A stretch of 64,000 nt of DNA from Paracoccus onubensis. GTDB lineage: Bacteria > Pseudomonadota > Alphaproteobacteria > Rhodobacterales > Rhodobacteraceae. The DNA lies in NCBI RefSeq assembly GCF_003591515.1, contig NZ_QZCG01000002.1, positions 62,001 through 126,000 on the forward strand, read 5' to 3'. The notes beneath the pieces are model-generated. The model was not told where the DNA came from. It was given only the letters and a program-made list of their open reading frames with translations, and made no database searches. The position numbers were made by a program, and so were the translations under genes. Below are positions 1-9,313 of this stretch, piece by piece (within the stretch, counting starts at the first letter, position 1; each line of letters begins with the position of its first letter).

Positions 1-157
1 CGATGACCCAGTCGGTGATGCCCGGGCGAATGCCGTACTGAATTCCTGCAACGAAATTGAAGAACCCGCATCATCTTTGCGCGATGAGAACAAGAATGTT
101 CGCCCGTTCCGTGCGGGCGTTGTGAATGACGGCACTGACATAAGAGAGGAAAGCCAG

Positions 158-463
158 ATGCAGACGGCAAAACAACTGACCCCCGTTTCCGAAACCGAAG
201 AGATGGAAAAAATCGATCTGCGTGACCGGGTCGCGCTAAAGGAAGGCGCGGGCGACAAGGGGCAGAAAAGCGCCTCGGCCAGCATGGCATCGCTTTTCGG
301 CCCGGTGATCGAAGACGATGTCAAAGGCGTGCGCAGCCAGATTCGCGAAATGATCCAAAGCGAATTGCAGGGCGAATTGGGAGAGCGGTTTTCCCGCAAC
401 CTGCGTATCGTGATCCGGCGCGAGATTGCGGCCGCGGTTGACGATCAGTTCGACCGACTCTGA
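158..463 (+). CDS. Conserved hypothetical protein, alphaproteobacterial
   Basis: About 101 residues of unknown function. The N-terminal part is acidic and polar. The C-terminal third is a charged amphipathic helix region (residues about 60-101, containing EMIQSELQGELGERF and RREIAAAV). That ending resembles the C-terminus of acidic Rhodobacterales proteins I remember, whose role is not established. The ATG at 158 is chosen because GAGAGGA lies seven bases upstream. The same frame stays open without a stop to the left edge of the window, so the protein could begin further left. Third-position GC is lower upstream of 158, which favours the short form. It is convergent with nlpD. Confidence 0.6.
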   Translation: MQTAKQLTPVSETEEMEKIDLRDRVALKEGAGDKGQKSASASMASLFGPVIEDDVKGVRSQIREMIQSELQGELGERFSRNLRIVIRREIAAAVDDQFDRL

Positions 464-506
464 GCAGGCATGGCGCCGCCCGATCCCGTGACCGGGCGGT
501 TTGCCA

Positions 507-1655
507 TCAGTTCAGGTAATCTTCCGGGTTCACACTGTTATAACCGCGGCGGACCTCGAAATGAACCACGCCACTGCTGCCCGATGTGCCCATCGCCTGA
601 CCGCTGCTGACTGAATCGCCCTTGGACACACTGAGTTCGTCCAGACCGGTATAGACCGTCATCAGCCCGTCATTGTGACGCACCACCACGATCGGCACGC
701 CGCTTGTGTCGCGGGTAACGGCGGCGACCTGTCCCGCCCCGGCTGCCTTGACCGATGTGCCAGCGGGCGCGGAAATGTCGATCCCCTCATTCTTGCCCTT
801 TTCATAGACCCGGATGATCGAGCCCGAAGCGGGCATGCTGAAGCGACCGTTGCCCGAGGCGCCCGTCCGCGTCGCACCCAGATCCGGTGTGTCGGTCGCA
901 GGCCCCGGCTCCGAGGCGGGATCGGTCTTTTCGTCCGGCAGAGGGGCCGCCGCCGAAGGCGGGCGCGGAGTGGGGCTGCCGCTGCCCGGTGCGGTGGTCC
1001 CTGTTCCGGCAGCCGGAGCGGCTTGGCCCTTGACCGGGATCATCAGCCTTTGACCGACCCGCAATTGCATATCCGATGGCAATCCGTTCCAGGACGCCAG
1101 ATCCTGCACATTAACCCCGTATTTGCGGGCGATCGACCACGCGGTTTCGCCAGAAGCGACCTGATGCTGCTGCGGTTGCTCGCCTTTGGGCGCGGCAGCC
1201 TGTTGTTCGCCTTCCATGCCCGGCACGTCCGGCTTGGCGATGCCCTGGCCCGCGAATGGATCAGACACCTGCCCGGTGCTGCTGATGATGCCGCCCTGAA
1301 CCTGTGTGCCGCCGGGAACGCTGCGGGGCAGGACCAGAACCGCACCTTGTTGCAGCGTGGCGCTGGCAGGCAATGCATTGTAGCGAGCCAGTTCCTCGGC
1401 GCCCAGCCCGATCCGCGACGCGACGCTGGCCGGCGTGTCGCCGGATCTGGCAACCACAACCTGATAATCGCGGAAGGTGATCAATCCGCGGCTGTCCGGT
1501 TGCGGGCGCGGCACGGCCTTGGCCGCAGCATCTGCCGTGCTCAATGCACCGGGAACCCAACCACGCAGATCCGGATCAAAACCATTCGGACCGCAAGAGG
1601 AAAGCAGGGCAATTACCATAGATGTGCCCGCCAAGTACCTGAAATTTCTGCTCAT
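507..1655 (-). CDS. nlpD: NlpD-type lipoprotein: two LysM domains and a degenerate LytM (M23) domain
   Basis: Predicted outer-membrane lipoprotein that binds peptidoglycan and activates cell-wall amidases during division. The N-terminus is a lipoprotein signal ending in LLSSC, with Cys21 as the lipidated residue. Two LysM repeats follow (about residues 63-110 and 163-208), then a Pro/Ala-rich linker, then an M23-like domain at the C-terminus. The metal-binding pattern is incomplete: NEGIDISAP has Asn where catalytic enzymes have His, YTGL replaces YAHL, and VVHFEV keeps only one His of HLH. This is the usual state of NlpD/EnvC regulators. It is the last gene of the surE-pcm-nlpD operon. Confidence 0.9.
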   Translation of the reverse strand: MSRNFRYLAGTSMVIALLSSCGPNGFDPDLRGWVPGALSTADAAAKAVPRPQPDSRGLITFRDYQVVVARSGDTPASVASRIGLGAEELARYNALPASATLQQGAVLVLPRSVPGGTQVQGGIISSTGQVSDPFAGQGIAKPDVPGMEGEQQAAAPKGEQPQQHQVASGETAWSIARKYGVNVQDLASWNGLPSDMQLRVGQRLMIPVKGQAAPAAGTGTTAPGSGSPTPRPPSAAAPLPDEKTDPASEPGPATDTPDLGATRTGASGNGRFSMPASGSIIRVYEKGKNEGIDISAPAGTSVKAAGAGQVAAVTRDTSGVPIVVVRHNDGLMTVYTGLDELSVSKGDSVSSGQAMGTSGSSGVVHFEVRRGYNSVNPEDYLN

Positions 1656-1691
1656 TCTAAAATCCTCAACCTGTATCCGCCCGAACGGGGG

Positions 1692-2360
1692 TCATGTTTG
1701 TCCCAACCCCTCGACCAGAGGCACGAACCGTACCTGCCGCAACTCGTCATAATCGAACCCGGTATCCGTCCGGGTCACGCGGATCAAGGTCTGAACTGCG
1801 TCCGATTGCCCGACAGGCACCACCATAATACCGCCGATCTTGAGCTGTGCCAATAATGGACCGGGGGGATCTTCTGCCGCGGCGGTCACGAGGATGCGGT
1901 CGAAAGGGGATTGATCCGGCAACCCGCGAGAGCCGTCGGCAACCTGCGCGGTGATATTCGACAGGCCCAGCTTCTGAAAAATCGCCTCGGATTCCTGTAC
2001 CAGTCTGCGATGACGGTCGACGGTATAAACCCGGCGGCACAGTCCCGCCAGAACGGCGGCCTGATAGCCCGAGCCGGTTCCGACTTCCAGGACCGTATCG
2101 CGCGGGCGCGGGTTCAATGCCTGCGTCATCAGGCCGACGACCGAAGGCTGACTGATCGTCTGGCCACAGGGGATGGGCAAAGGCGTGTCTTCATAGGCCC
2201 TGTCGGCGAATTGCCCGCGGATGAAAATCCCCCGGTCGATACGTTCCATCACGGAAAGGACACGCGGATCGGTTACCCCACGGGAGCGAAGCTGGAAAAG
2301 AAAGCGCATCTTGCGCTCGGCTGGCGAGTCATCTTGATCTGGAAGATCATCGTCGCTCAT
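1692..2360 (-). CDS. pcm: Protein-L-isoaspartate O-methyltransferase
   Basis: Cytoplasmic repair enzyme that uses S-adenosylmethionine to methylate the carboxyl of L-isoaspartyl residues arising in damaged proteins. The 222 residues match the usual family length. The AdoMet-binding motif [17 protein letters not shown] lies near residue 90, preceded by the family motif [11 protein letters not shown], which contributes to peptide binding. The gene starts two bases after the surE stop codon, so the two are almost certainly cotranscribed, with nlpD following. This order is conserved in many proteobacteria. Confidence 0.95.
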   Translation of the reverse strand: MSDDDLPDQDDSPAERKMRFLFQLRSRGVTDPRVLSVMERIDRGIFIRGQFADRAYEDTPLPIPCGQTISQPSVVGLMTQALNPRPRDTVLEVGTGSGYQAAVLAGLCRRVYTVDRHRRLVQESEAIFQKLGLSNITAQVADGSRGLPDQSPFDRILVTAAAEDPPGPLLAQLKIGGIMVVPVGQSDAVQTLIRVTRTDTGFDYDELRQVRFVPLVEGLGQT

Positions 2361-2362
2361 CG

Positions 2363-3181
2363 TTACCCGGTGCCTCTGCTATCCACGAGATCCCGATCAA
2401 GCTTTCCGGCAAGGCCGGATAGCGAATCATGGCAGGTCAGATCGGCCCGCATCGGCGTAACCGAGATGTAACCCGCCATATTCACGGCGACATCGCTGCC
2501 CTCATTCGCTATCGCCTGCTGATCGCCGCCCTTGGCCCACATGAACCGTCTGCCGTTCGGGGCGCTGTAGGGCTGTACCGAAAAGCGCGAATCCTTGCGC
2601 CTGCCTTGCGCGGCGACTCTGGTGCCCAATACCTCGGCGGCCGGGAGCGCGGGAAAATTGACGTTGTAGAACAGACAGTAATCGTCGTTCTGGGTCCAGT
2701 CCGCATGATCAAGCAACTCGCGTATGATCGCCACGCCATGCCGGCGCGAGGCTTCGAACGGGTCGTCAAGTCCGGCTGTGCGCGGCCCCAGATATTGCGA
2801 CAGGGCAATTGCGGGCAGACCCTGCAGCGCTGCCTCCATCGCGCCGCCGATCGTGCCGGAATACATCGCGTTCTCGCCCGAATTGTTGCCACGGTTCACG
2901 CCGGACAGGACCAGATCGGGCAGGGCGTCGGCCATGACATCGGCAACGGCCGCCAGCACGCAATCGGCGGGGCTGCCTTCGGTTGCATAGCGCCGGTTAT
3001 CCAGCCGGGCGACCATCGTCGGATGGGAATAGCTGATGCAATGCCCTACACCGGATTGCTCGAATGCGGGGGCCACCGTCCAGACTTCGCCGGACGGGCC
3101 TGCAATTTCCGCGGCGATCTCTGACAGTACCGCCAGCCCCGGCGCGTTGATCCCGTCGTCATTGGTGATGAGGATGCGCAT
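2363..3181 (-). CDS. surE: 5'/3'-nucleotidase SurE
   Basis: Metal-dependent nucleoside monophosphate phosphatase. The protein begins [15 protein letters not shown], in which the Asp pair and the following Asn bind the divalent metal. Further family motifs are SGVNRGNN near residue 95 and [12 protein letters not shown] start it at the ATG at 3181 because this gives the canonical N-terminus and ACGGA lies upstream; a GTG five codons earlier is possible. It is the first gene of the surE-pcm-nlpD operon and is divergent from the TSUP exporter gene. Confidence 0.95.
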   Translation of the reverse strand: MRILITNDDGINAPGLAVLSEIAAEIAGPSGEVWTVAPAFEQSGVGHCISYSHPTMVARLDNRRYATEGSPADCVLAAVADVMADALPDLVLSGVNRGNNSGENAMYSGTIGGAMEAALQGLPAIALSQYLGPRTAGLDDPFEASRRHGVAIIRELLDHADWTQNDDYCLFYNVNFPALPAAEVLGTRVAAQGRRKDSRFSVQPYSAPNGRRFMWAKGGDQQAIANEGSDVAVNMAGYISVTPMRADLTCHDSLSGLAGKLDRDLVDSRGTG

Positions 3182-3340
3182 TGCGGTTCCGTTCACGCGC
3201 TTGTTGTTTCTTTTCCCTGCTTACCTGCGTGCAGGATGGGCTGCAACCCGTTGAGATTCCCTTGACGGCGATCCGTAAAGCCGTTTGACGCAGCGAGTTT
3301 GCCGTTGCATCCTAGGGTAACCTGACCGATAGCGCTCAAC

Positions 3341-4255
3341 ATGCAGATCTTTCTTCCCATCGCCGAGGTTTCGGTCAACGCTTTCACACTTGTAGGACTT
3401 GGCGGTCTTGTCGGGTTGATGAGCGGGCTGTTCGGCGTGGGGGGCGGTTTTCTGATCACCCCGCTTCTGTTCTTTATCGGGATTCCTCCGGCGATTGCGG
3501 TGGCGACCGGTGCAAATCAGGTGGTGGCCTCCTCGGTTTCCGGCGTGCTGGCGCATGTCAAGCGCAAGACCGTGGATTTCCGGATGGGCGGCGTGCTGCT
3601 GGCGGGCGGCCTGATCGGCTCCTGGCTGGGGGTGTGGGTGTTCAACCTGTTGCAGTCGGCCGGGCAGGTCGATCTGGTGGTGCAGCTTTGCTATGTGGTG
3701 TTTCTGGGCCTGATCGGCATGATGATGCTGCAGGAAAGCATACGCGCCCTGCGCCGGTCGAAGAATGCCACCTATCGCAGGCGGTTGCATCAGCACATGT
3801 GGGTGCATCGCTGGCCGGTCAAGATGAAATTCCGCGCGTCGGGCCTGTATATCAGCGTATTTCCACCGCTTCTGGTGGGGCTTGCAGTCGGTGTTCTGGC
3901 CGCGATCATGGGGGTGGGCGGCGGCTTCATCATGGTTCCCGCGATGATCTACCTGCTTGGGGTGCCGACCAAGGTCGTCGTCGGGACATCGCTGTTCCAG
4001 ATCATCTTCGTGACCGCATTCACCACGGTGATGCACGCCGTCAGCTACAATACCGTGGATATCATGCTGGCATTGCTGCTGATCGTGGGTGGCGTGGTCG
4101 GTGCGCAGGTCGGTACGACCCTGGGCGCAAGGCTCAGGGCCGAGCAATTGCGCATTCTTCTGGCGTTGCTGGTGCTTCTGGTCTGTGGCAAGCTGGCGCT
4201 TGATCTGGTTTTGCGCCCGGATGAACTCTACTCGATCACGTCGGGGATCGAGTGA
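3341..4255 (+). CDS. TauE/SafE (TSUP) family membrane permease
   Basis: Integral inner-membrane protein of 304 residues with about eight hydrophobic segments. Two glycine-rich repeats, GLFGVGGGFLITPLL (about residue 30) and AIMGVGGGFIMVPAM (about residue 190), mark the two duplicated halves of the TSUP family. Members export sulfite, sulfoacetate or other organic anions; the substrate here cannot be read from sequence. The gene overlaps the next by the four bases ATGA, so the two are translationally coupled. TSUP genes are often paired with an Alph_Pro_TM gene, which suggests a joint role. Confidence 0.9.
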   Translation: MQIFLPIAEVSVNAFTLVGLGGLVGLMSGLFGVGGGFLITPLLFFIGIPPAIAVATGANQVVASSVSGVLAHVKRKTVDFRMGGVLLAGGLIGSWLGVWVFNLLQSAGQVDLVVQLCYVVFLGLIGMMMLQESIRALRRSKNATYRRRLHQHMWVHRWPVKMKFRASGLYISVFPPLLVGLAVGVLAAIMGVGGGFIMVPAMIYLLGVPTKVVVGTSLFQIIFVTAFTTVMHAVSYNTVDIMLALLLIVGGVVGAQVGTTLGARLRAEQLRILLALLVLLVCGKLALDLVLRPDELYSITSGIE

Positions 4256-5124
4256 TGCGGCGTATCGCAGCATTTCTTCTGGCGCTTTCGTTCTGCGGCG
4301 CGACCAATGCGCAAAGTCCCGATACCGGCACCGGACAGACCGAGGGCGAGGCCGTTCCCGTCTATCCGGTCACGGTATTTCCTCCCAGTCCTGAATCAGA
4401 AGACAAGGAACAGCGCGGGGAACGGGTCGTGGCTGGCCTTTCGCAGGATTCGGTCGGAATCACCGCAAGATATGACCGGATGGATATCCTGATTTATGGC
4501 GCGATCAAGCGGGAGGCGCCGATACCTTCGGGTTCGCTGGATGTCATCGTCACGGTCGAGGCGCCGTCGCGGCCTCTGACGATCTGGCGGAAAGAGCGTA
4601 AGGCGGGGATCTGGATCAATTCCGAAAAGGTCGAGATCGGGGCTGCGCCGGGCTTCTATGCTGTGGCGAGTTCGGCGCCGCTGGATGAAATTCTGCAACC
4701 GGATTGGGATCGCCGCTACCGGATCTCGCTGCCGCTGGCGCTGCGGGCCTATGCCGGTCAGATCGCGGTCAAGGACGCGGTTCCCTTTACCGAGGCATTG
4801 ATTCGCATTCGCGAGAGCAACGGCCTGTACCGACTGGACGAGGGCGCGGTCAAGCTGGTAGATCAGACCCTGTTTCGTGCGGATGTGCGATTGCCCGCGA
4901 ATCTGATCGAAGGCGACTATAAAACCCGCATCTTCCTGCTGCGTGACGGCAAGGTGATCGACGTCTATCGCGCCCCGATCGAGGTTCGTAAGGTCGGGTT
5001 GGAACGCTGGCTTTACCGCCTCGCATTCGATCAGCCGTTGGTTTACGGCCTGATGTCGCTGGCCGTCGCGGTATTTGCGGGCTGGGGGGCCTCTGCCGCG
5101 TTCCGCAAGTTGCGCCGGGTGTAA
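4252..5124 (+). CDS. Alph_Pro_TM (TIGR02186-type) membrane-anchored periplasmic protein
   Basis: A 290-residue protein with an N-terminal signal peptide (cleavage after about residue 20, CGATNA), a periplasmic domain and one C-terminal transmembrane helix (about residues 262-282) ending in a short basic tail. I recognise it as the alphaproteobacterial Alph_Pro_TM family, whose molecular function is unknown. Internal motifs such as LTIWRKERKAGIWIN support the call. It overlaps the TSUP gene by ATGA and probably acts with that transporter. Confidence 0.85.
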   Translation: MMRRIAAFLLALSFCGATNAQSPDTGTGQTEGEAVPVYPVTVFPPSPESEDKEQRGERVVAGLSQDSVGITARYDRMDILIYGAIKREAPIPSGSLDVIVTVEAPSRPLTIWRKERKAGIWINSEKVEIGAAPGFYAVASSAPLDEILQPDWDRRYRISLPLALRAYAGQIAVKDAVPFTEALIRIRESNGLYRLDEGAVKLVDQTLFRADVRLPANLIEGDYKTRIFLLRDGKVIDVYRAPIEVRKVGLERWLYRLAFDQPLVYGLMSLAVAVFAGWGASAAFRKLRRV

Positions 5125-5145
5125 GGCACAGTCTGAAAACGCAAC

Positions 5146-5169
5146 GGGCCCTGTGTTGCCACAGAGCCC
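5146..5169 (-). terminator. Stem-loop between convergent Alph_Pro_TM and mcl1 genes
   Basis: GGGCCCTGTG, a TTGC loop and CACAGAGCCC form a ten-base-pair stem with one mismatch. Read on the minus strand the stem is followed by GCGTTTTC, a short U-tract, so it best fits a rho-independent terminator for mcl1. It lies about 58 bases past the mcl1 stop and could also stop transcription from the left. Confidence 0.55.
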
Positions 5170-5226
5170 GCGCCCTCCCACGTCGCGAACCGGCCCCCTC
5201 CACAAGGCCCGCCCGCTTGTGATCGA

Positions 5227-6186
5227 CTATTTTTTCGCGATCAGTTCGGCCTGCCGCACGATCACCTCGGCCTGTCTGATCGAGGCTATATCGACCAGAC
5301 GGCCCTTGTAAACCGTTGCCCCTGCACCGGAGCGTTTGGCTTCTTCCATGGCGGCAAGGATCTCCTGCGCTTCGGTTACGGCATCTTCCGTGGGCGAGAA
5401 GACCTCATTCGCCAGTGCGATCTGGCTGGGATGGATTGCCCATTTGCCGACCATGCCCAACGTGGCCGAGCGTCGTGCCTGCGCCACGAAGCCCTCTTTG
5501 TCGCTGAAATCGCCGAAAGGACCATCAACCGGAAGCACGCCATGGGTCCGGCAGGCCGCGACGATATTCGCCTGAGCCCAGTGCCAGGGATCGGACCAGT
5601 ATTTCTGGCCCTCGCGATGCATGTAATAATTCTCCTGCGTTCCGCCGATTCCGGTCGTGGCCATGCCCATCGAAGCCGCGAAATCCGCAGCGCCAAGGCT
5701 GACCGCCTGCAGACGCGGCGAGGCGGCGGCGATTTCCTCGACATGTGAAATACCGGCTGCGCTTTCGATGATGACCTCGAAGCCAAGGCGTTTTTGCCGT
5801 CCCTTTGCCCGCTCAATCGCGGTGGCAAGCGCGTCAACGGCGTAGATGTCAGAGGCATTTCCGACCTTTGGGATCATGATCAAATCGAGGCGTTCACTTG
5901 CCTGTTCCAGCAGGTCAACGACATCGCGGTACCAATAAGGCGTGTCCAGCCCGTTGATCCGAACCGAAAGCGTCTTGTCGCCCCAGTCGATATCGCCGAT
6001 GGCCTGAATGGTCTGCTTGCGCGCGGCATCCTTGTCATCGGGGGCAACCGAATCTTCCAGATCGATATTGATGACATCGGCTTCGGACTTGGCCATCTTC
6101 TCGAACAGCGCCGTGCGCGACCCCGGTCCGAACAATTGGCAGCGGTTCAGGCGGGCCGGAGGTGCGGGTTGGAGGCGAAAGCTCAT
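5227..6186 (-). CDS. mcl1: L-malyl-CoA/beta-methylmalyl-CoA lyase
   Basis: Cleaves (3S)-malyl-CoA or beta-methylmalyl-CoA to glyoxylate plus acetyl-CoA or propionyl-CoA, a key step of the ethylmalonyl-CoA pathway for C2 assimilation. The 319 residues agree closely, end to end, with the Rhodobacter Mcl1 sequence as I recall it: MSFRLQPAPPARLNRCQLF at the start, the acidic metal-binding motif INIDLEDSVAPDD, IIESAAGISHVEEI, and GKWAIHPSQI near the C-terminus. AGGGA precedes the ATG. The neighbour on the right is a divergent aminotransferase gene with no obvious pathway link. It could be mistaken for citrate lyase beta subunit, but the residue pattern favours Mcl1. Confidence 0.93.
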   Translation of the reverse strand: MSFRLQPAPPARLNRCQLFGPGSRTALFEKMAKSEADVINIDLEDSVAPDDKDAARKQTIQAIGDIDWGDKTLSVRINGLDTPYWYRDVVDLLEQASERLDLIMIPKVGNASDIYAVDALATAIERAKGRQKRLGFEVIIESAAGISHVEEIAAASPRLQAVSLGAADFAASMGMATTGIGGTQENYYMHREGQKYWSDPWHWAQANIVAACRTHGVLPVDGPFGDFSDKEGFVAQARRSATLGMVGKWAIHPSQIALANEVFSPTEDAVTEAQEILAAMEEAKRSGAGATVYKGRLVDIASIRQAEVIVRQAELIAKK

Positions 6187-6362
6187 TGCGAATCCCTGCT
6201 GCTAGACGAAACGATGTTGCGCTACCCTTTACCGCAGCCTATTCCGGGCAGCAAGCCGTCTCTGGGGAACCATGCCGGGAAGGGGATAACGCGCCCCTTC
6301 GCTTGACCCTGCCGCAGTTTCGGCGCAGGACCGGAACCACCAGCCGCAAGGGAGAGAAAGCG

Positions 6363-7223
6363 ATGACACGGACCGTATATGTAAATGGCGAATATCTGCC
6401 TGAAGATCAGGCCACAGTGTCGGTATTCGACCGTGGTTTCCTGATGGCCGATGCGGTTTACGAGGTTGTCAGCGTTCTGGACGGCAAATTGCTTGATTTC
6501 GCTGGGCACATGACGCGGCTGGCTCGTTCGCTGGATGCGCTGGCCATGACCAATCCGATGTCCGCGGACGAATATCTTGATGCCCATCGGCAGTTGATCG
6601 AACGGAACGGGATCACCGACGGGTTGATCTATCTGCAAGTCACGCGGGGCAATCCGGGAGATCGCGATTTCGCCTATCCGCCCGAGGGAACCGCGCCTAC
6701 CGTTGTGATGTTCACGCAATCCAAGCCGGGGCTGGCCGACAGCCCTGTGGCACAGACCGGATTGAAAATCGTCAGTGTCGAGGATCTTCGCTGGGGACGG
6801 CGGGATATCAAGACGGTGCAGCTTCTTTACCCCTCGATGGCCAAGATGGAGGCCAAGGCGCGCGGCGTGGACGATGCCTGGCTGACCGAGGACGGCACCG
6901 TGACCGAGGGCACGTCGAACAATGCCTATATCGTCAAGGGCGGCAAGATCATCACCCGCGAACTCAGCCATGACATTCTGCACGGGATCACCCGCGCCGC
7001 TGTTTTGCGTTTCGCCCGCGAGGCGCAGATGCAGGTCGAGGAGCGCAGCTTTACCATCGCCGAGGCGCAGGAGGCCGATGAAGCCTTTATCACATCGGCC
7101 TCGTCATTCGTGATGCCGGTGGTCGAGATCGACGGCAAGCAGGTCGGCAAGGGCGATGTCGGGCCGGTGGCCACCAGGCTGCGCGAAATCTATCTTGAAG
7201 AAAGCCGCAAGTCGGCGGTCTGA
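6363..7223 (+). CDS. dat: D-amino acid aminotransferase (class IV PLP enzyme)
   Basis: Predicted cytoplasmic class IV aminotransferase that interconverts D-alanine and D-glutamate, supplying D-amino acids for peptidoglycan. The fold-type IV features are visible: VFDRGFLMADAVYEV near residue 22, the Schiff-base lysine in RDIKTVQLLYPSMAK, and TVTEGTSNNAYIV for the PLP phosphate cup. The ATG at 6363 follows GGGAGAG at good spacing; the frame is open upstream but lacks family sequence there. Branched-chain aminotransferase is the main alternative, and the short 286-residue length favours the D-amino acid enzyme. Confidence 0.85.
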   Translation: MTRTVYVNGEYLPEDQATVSVFDRGFLMADAVYEVVSVLDGKLLDFAGHMTRLARSLDALAMTNPMSADEYLDAHRQLIERNGITDGLIYLQVTRGNPGDRDFAYPPEGTAPTVVMFTQSKPGLADSPVAQTGLKIVSVEDLRWGRRDIKTVQLLYPSMAKMEAKARGVDDAWLTEDGTVTEGTSNNAYIVKGGKIITRELSHDILHGITRAAVLRFAREAQMQVEERSFTIAEAQEADEAFITSASSFVMPVVEIDGKQVGKGDVGPVATRLREIYLEESRKSAV

Positions 7224-7310
7224 CGCCCGGGGATTTTGCCAGGCACTTGTCCATTCCTGGGCCGACCCTATCTTTTACGGGAAGAATAGAGGCACAAGGA
7301 TGGAATATCG

Positions 7311-7631
7311 ATGAATGTCGAGCAACAGTTACTGATCGAACAGCGCGTGGCGAATGAAGGGAAATCCCAGCTCGTCGCTTATCTGCTGTTGATCCTGCTA
7401 TGGGGTTTCGGTGTCCATCGCATGTATCTGGGCCGCTATGTCAGCGGCTTTCTGATGCTGGCGCTGTGGGGGTTGGGCTGGTTGACGGCAGCCATCCTGA
7501 TCGGTTGGATTCCAATCGGTTTCGTCTGTCTGTGGGCGATTCTCGATCTGTTCCTCATCCCCGGAATGATCCGCGAGGATAATGCCGTTATCCGGCAGAG
7601 ATTGCTTGCAGAAACCGGCTGGGAAAGATGA
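7311..7631 (+). CDS. TM2 domain-containing small membrane protein
   Basis: A 106-residue protein with two transmembrane helices connected by a short loop. The signature WGFGVHRMYLGRYVSGF and the second hydrophobic segment with WAILDLFLIPGM define the TM2 fold. Function is unknown in bacteria. The ATG is preceded by AAGGATGGA. The stop codon overlaps the first base of a strong stem-loop shared with the convergent SDR gene. Confidence 0.88.
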   Translation: MNVEQQLLIEQRVANEGKSQLVAYLLLILLWGFGVHRMYLGRYVSGFLMLALWGLGWLTAAILIGWIPIGFVCLWAILDLFLIPGMIREDNAVIRQRLLAETGWER

Positions 7632-7658
7632 CGGGCGGGGCAGGGGCCTGCCGCCCGT
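7631..7658. terminator. GC-rich stem-loop between convergent TM2 and SDR genes
   Basis: The left arm ACGGGC-GG-GGCAGG pairs with CCTGCC-GCCCGT, leaving a two-base bulge and a very short loop. It sits exactly between two convergent genes, which suggests a bidirectional transcription stop. No clear U-tract is seen on the plus side. Confidence 0.45.
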
Positions 7659-7676
7659 TCAGGCGGTAGGAATCCC

Positions 7677-8456
7677 TCAGACCGAGACGTTCAACGCGCC
7701 GCCGTCAAGCAGGATGTTCTGGCCGATGATGAACCGGGCATGCTGGCTGCACAGGAAAGCGCAGGTTGCGCCGAAATCCTCGGGCTGACCATATTCGCCG
7801 GTCGGGATGCCCGCTTGCCGCTTGATGCGCGCCTCGTCCAGACTGATGCCGGTCTTTTCAGCAACACCCTGATCCAGTGAATCGGCACGTGCGGTGGCGT
7901 GGATGCCGGGCAGGATATTGTTGACGCAAACGCCTTTACCCGCCACCTGCCGCGACATTCCGGCGACAAAGCCCGTCAGACCCGTCCGCGCCGTGTTGGA
8001 CAGACCCAATACCGATATGGGCGAGCGTACCGATTGCGAGGTGATATTCACCACCCGGCCCCATCCGCGCTCCATCATGCCGGGGACAAGCGCCTGCATC
8101 AGGGCAATCGCCGAAAGCATATTCGCATCAATGGCCTTGATGAAATCGTCGCGGCTCCAGTCGGTCCAGACGCCCGGAGGCGGGCCACCCGCGTTATTGA
8201 CCAGAATATCGGCCTGACCGACAGCCTTCAGCACATCGGCGCGCCCTTCTTCGGTGGTGATATCCGCTGCGACAGGGATGACCTGCACGCCGAATTTATC
8301 GGCGATCTCGGCTGCGGTTCTGGTGATATCCGCCTCGGTCCGGCTGTTGATTACCAGATCGACACCCGCTTCGGCCAGCGCCTCGGCGCAGGCGCGGCCA
8401 AGACCTTTCGATGCGGCGCAGACCAAACCGCGCTTACCCTTGATTCCCAGATCCAT
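7677..8456 (-). CDS. Atypical short-chain dehydrogenase/reductase
   Basis: A 259-residue Rossmann protein of the SDR superfamily, annotated in relatives as a 3-oxoacyl-ACP reductase-like enzyme. The dinucleotide-binding region is AASKGLGRACAEALA at residues about 12-26, and NNAGGPPPG is the NNAG motif. The usual YxxxK catalytic pair is missing: after the serine strand NITSQSV the sequence is LGLSNTARTGL, so Asn and Arg take the Tyr/Lys places. A large SDR subgroup has this LSNxxR pattern and its activity is uncertain. The start follows a strong GGAGG. Substrate unknown. Confidence 0.88.
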   Translation of the reverse strand: MDLGIKGKRGLVCAASKGLGRACAEALAEAGVDLVINSRTEADITRTAAEIADKFGVQVIPVAADITTEEGRADVLKAVGQADILVNNAGGPPPGVWTDWSRDDFIKAIDANMLSAIALMQALVPGMMERGWGRVVNITSQSVRSPISVLGLSNTARTGLTGFVAGMSRQVAGKGVCVNNILPGIHATARADSLDQGVAEKTGISLDEARIKRQAGIPTGEYGQPEDFGATCAFLCSQHARFIIGQNILLDGGALNVSV

Positions 8457-8509
8457 CCTGTCCTCCTGTCTTGAGTCGCGGCAAGATAAGCGCCTGTCAG
8501 GCGGGAAAG

Positions 8510-9196
8510 TCAAATCGCCTGAGCCGCGTTGCGGATGGAACGGATATTTTCGCCGTAAACGCCCGGCTGATCGACCGAGCCGCCCTTGAACACGGCAGAG
8601 CCCGCCACCAGCACATCGGCCCCCGCTTTGGCGACAAGAGGCGCGGTTTTCGGATCGACGCCGCCATCCACCTGAATATGGATCGGCCGGTCGCCGATCA
8701 TGCCGCGCAGGCGGGCGATCTTGTCAAGCTGGCTATGGATGAATTTCTGACCGCCAAAGCCGGGATTGACCGTCATCACCAGAACCATGTCGCAAAGGCT
8801 TAGCAGATATTCGACGGCTTCGACCGGAGTTCCGGGGTTCAATGCGATCCCGGCCTGTTTTCCGGTTGCCTTGATCGCCTGAAGCGTGCGGTGCGGATGT
8901 GGACCTGCCTCGACATGGGCAGTGATCATGTCGGCGCCCGCTTCGGCATAGGCCTCGATATAAGCGTCCACCGGCGCGATCATCAGATGCACGTCCATGA
9001 AGGTTTTCACATGCGGCCGGAACGCCTTCACGGCCGGAGGGCCGAAGGTCAGGTTCGGCACGAAATGTCCGTCCATGACATCGATATGGACCCAATCCGC
9101 GCCCTCGGCCTCGACCGCGCGGATCTCGCGTCCGAAATCGGCGAAATCTGCCGACAGGATCGACGGCGCGATCTTGATGTTGCGATCGAAGCTCAT
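8510..9196 (-). CDS. rpe: Ribulose-phosphate 3-epimerase
   Basis: Interconverts ribulose 5-phosphate and xylulose 5-phosphate in the pentose phosphate pathway. The 228-residue TIM barrel shows all family marks: [14 protein letters not shown] at the N-terminus, [17 protein letters not shown] with the metal-binding His and Asp, [19 protein letters not shown], and [16 protein letters not shown] precedes the ATG. In autotrophic relatives a paralogue sits in Calvin-cycle operons; no such genes are nearby, so this is probably the housekeeping copy. Confidence 0.96.
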   Translation of the reverse strand: MSFDRNIKIAPSILSADFADFGREIRAVEAEGADWVHIDVMDGHFVPNLTFGPPAVKAFRPHVKTFMDVHLMIAPVDAYIEAYAEAGADMITAHVEAGPHPHRTLQAIKATGKQAGIALNPGTPVEAVEYLLSLCDMVLVMTVNPGFGGQKFIHSQLDKIARLRGMIGDRPIHIQVDGGVDPKTAPLVAKAGADVLVAGSAVFKGGSVDQPGVYGENIRSIRNAAQAI

Positions 9197-9286
9197 GATG
9201 TATCCTTTCCGCGAATGGTCCCGGCGCTGTTTGTTAACGGTTATGAACGAACGCGGCGGCAGGTCAACTGCAACACAAGGATGAGT

Positions 9287-9305
9287 CCCGGGGACGAGTC
9301 CCGGG
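9287..9305 (-). terminator. Stem-loop downstream of the secreted-protein gene pair
   Basis: CCCGGGGAC and GTCCCGGG pair around a two-base GA loop, nine bases past the stop codon of the 113-residue gene. It lies on the expected side for a terminator of that operon, but there is no strong U-tract. GAGTCCCGGG also occurs twice as a short direct repeat here. Confidence 0.4.
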
Positions 9306-9313
9306 CGCAGAAA

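Noticed and set aside
1..60. Minus-strand reading resembling a sugar-transferase segment (RPGITDW) at the left edge
   Set aside because: A stop lies about ten codons upstream and no start codon is available between; probably chance.
3221..4273. A 350-residue minus-strand open frame opposite the TSUP permease gene
   Set aside because: Composition of Gln, His and Arg is typical of an antisense shadow of a hydrophobic membrane protein gene.
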